This document shows, piece after piece, positions 43,330-43,561 of a DNA stretch of 43,561 nt (within the stretch, counting starts at the first letter, position 1; each line of letters opens with the position of its first letter). The DNA lies in NCBI GenBank assembly GCA_029266525.1, contig JAQSWQ010000045.1, positions 1 through 43,561 on the forward strand. Direction: 5' to 3'. This DNA comes from Microvirga sp. (lineage in GTDB: Bacteria > Pseudomonadota > Alphaproteobacteria > Rhizobiales > Beijerinckiaceae). The position numbers and the translations under genes were made by a program. The notes under the pieces were generated by a model. That model saw only the letters and a program-made list of their open reading frames with translations, searched no databases and had not been told where the DNA came from.

Positions 43330-43354
43330 AACCCAAGCCAGGCAGCCGGGTTCC
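43330..43354 (-). promoter_or_regulatory. EcfG-type promoter of the NepR-sigma gene, within an inverted repeat
   Basis: On the minus strand GGAAC (43354-43350), a 16-base spacer and GGTT (43333-43330), close to the GSR consensus GGAAC-N16/17-CGTT. It lies about 50 bases before the GTG start and would give autoregulation, as is usual for ecfG. The -35 and -10 ends lie within a perfect inverted repeat, CCCGGAAC (43322-43329) and GTTCCGGG (43350-43357), which could form a hairpin or an operator. Confidence 0.55.
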
Positions 43355-43374
43355 GGGAGATGGATGCAGGGGAG

Positions 43375-43420
43375 TGGTGCCGCAAGAGGGATTCGAACCC
43401 CCGACCCCATCATTACGAAT
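43375..43420 (-). other. 3' fragment of tRNA-Thr(CGU), attachment-site remnant
   Basis: Read on the minus strand this is a tRNA from the anticodon loop onward: loop TTCGTAA with anticodon CGT (43417-43415), T-arm GGGGG-TTCGAAT-CCCTC, acceptor TTGCGGC, A and encoded CCA. To the right the sequence no longer pairs as an anticodon stem and no 5' half is present. A break in the anticodon loop is typical of tyrosine-recombinase integration. The displaced 3' half faces the native flank on the left, so the element lies to the right, beyond about 43421. Confidence 0.75.
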
Positions 43421-43447
43421 TAGCGGGTTCGGCGCGTGAAATACTAG

Positions 43448-43561
43448 GAAGGAGTTTGAAGGATTGAGAAACTCCGTTCAGCATCAAACGATTGGGGACC
43501 GCAGCTTGTTGAAGGAGTGTGAAGCGTTTTGAAGCCTTCACCCTACTAATCCCCTACTAAC
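43448..43561 (+). repeat. Direct repeats next to the attachment site
   Basis: Two sets. GAAGGAGTTTGAAG (43448-43461) and GAAGGAGTGTGAAG (43511-43524) differ at one base. CCCTACTAAT (43541-43550) and CCCTACTAAC (43552-43561) are spaced by 11 bases, one helical turn. Short direct repeats near one end of an element are the usual arm-type binding sites of integrases. Confidence 0.6.

Noticed and set aside
42652-43467. Long plus-strand frame over the sigma-factor gene, ending with a DSNPRPH-like peptide
   Set aside because: It is antisense to the sigma gene, and its tail is the well-known false peptide produced by reading antisense to a tRNA; used only as a pointer to the tRNA fragment.

Overview
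The window is GC-rich chromosomal DNA from an alphaproteobacterium, most likely a Hyphomicrobiales (Rhizobiales) member. The main clues are an EcfG-type sigma factor with NepR domains (the general stress response, GSR, of Alphaproteobacteria), hslV divergent from hisB, and the order hisB-DUF2628-hisH-hisA-hisF-hisE-coaA. I cannot name the genus. No plasmid, phage or CRISPR genes are seen, but the last ~140 bases look like the edge of an integrated element.

Layout. (1) 363-3353, minus strand: a BioC-like methyltransferase, an ABC1/UbiB-type kinase and an AbrB-Doc toxin-antitoxin pair. (2) 3519-12708: a carbohydrate or sugar-acid uptake and catabolism locus. It has an ABC importer (binding protein, two permeases, ATPase), an enolase-superfamily enzyme, a small ABM-domain protein, an NAD(P)-dependent oxidoreductase with a SAF domain, an HpaI-type aldolase and a 2-hydroxyacid dehydrogenase. 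One permease carries an internal deletion with a frameshift. (3) 12925-24128: housekeeping genes trpS, murJ, hslU/hslV (with a GNAT gene and a ParDE module between them), the late histidine genes and coaA. (4) 24410-29103: a stress region with a 36-residue membrane peptide, an osmoprotectant ABC importer without its ATPase (YehZ/YehY/YehW type), a FATGUY-like single-domain response regulator, a stand-alone NepR-like protein and two further small proteins. (5) 29286-42567: an exopolysaccharide locus with a WecG/TagA glycosyltransferase, a GINT1-like protein, a GT4 glycosyltransferase, an O-antigen polymerase/ligase, a Wzz/GumC co-polymerase, a CelD-like acyltransferase, an FAD oxidoreductase, a Wzx-like flippase that seems internally shortened, a frameshifted GH5 glycosidase and a WcaJ-type priming transferase. 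An odd tRNA-Asn lies inside it. (6) 42571-43561: an EcfG-type sigma factor whose frame begins with a NepR-like domain, its likely autoregulated promoter, and the 3' half of a tRNA-Thr(CGU) that marks the left end of an integrated element running off the window.

How it fits together. The most striking signal is the GSR wiring. A NepR-sigma fusion sits at the right edge, and a second free NepR-like protein with a FATGUY-like receiver lies 14 kb away. Promoters resembling GGAAC-N16/17-CGTT precede the fusion, the 36-residue membrane peptide, the osmoprotectant binding protein and, more weakly, a 59-residue protein. The sugar-acid and exopolysaccharide loci each contain damaged genes (one deletion, one frameshift, one probable in-frame deletion). 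These are either real decay or assembly errors, and reads would decide. All function calls come from reading motifs by eye; no database search was run.
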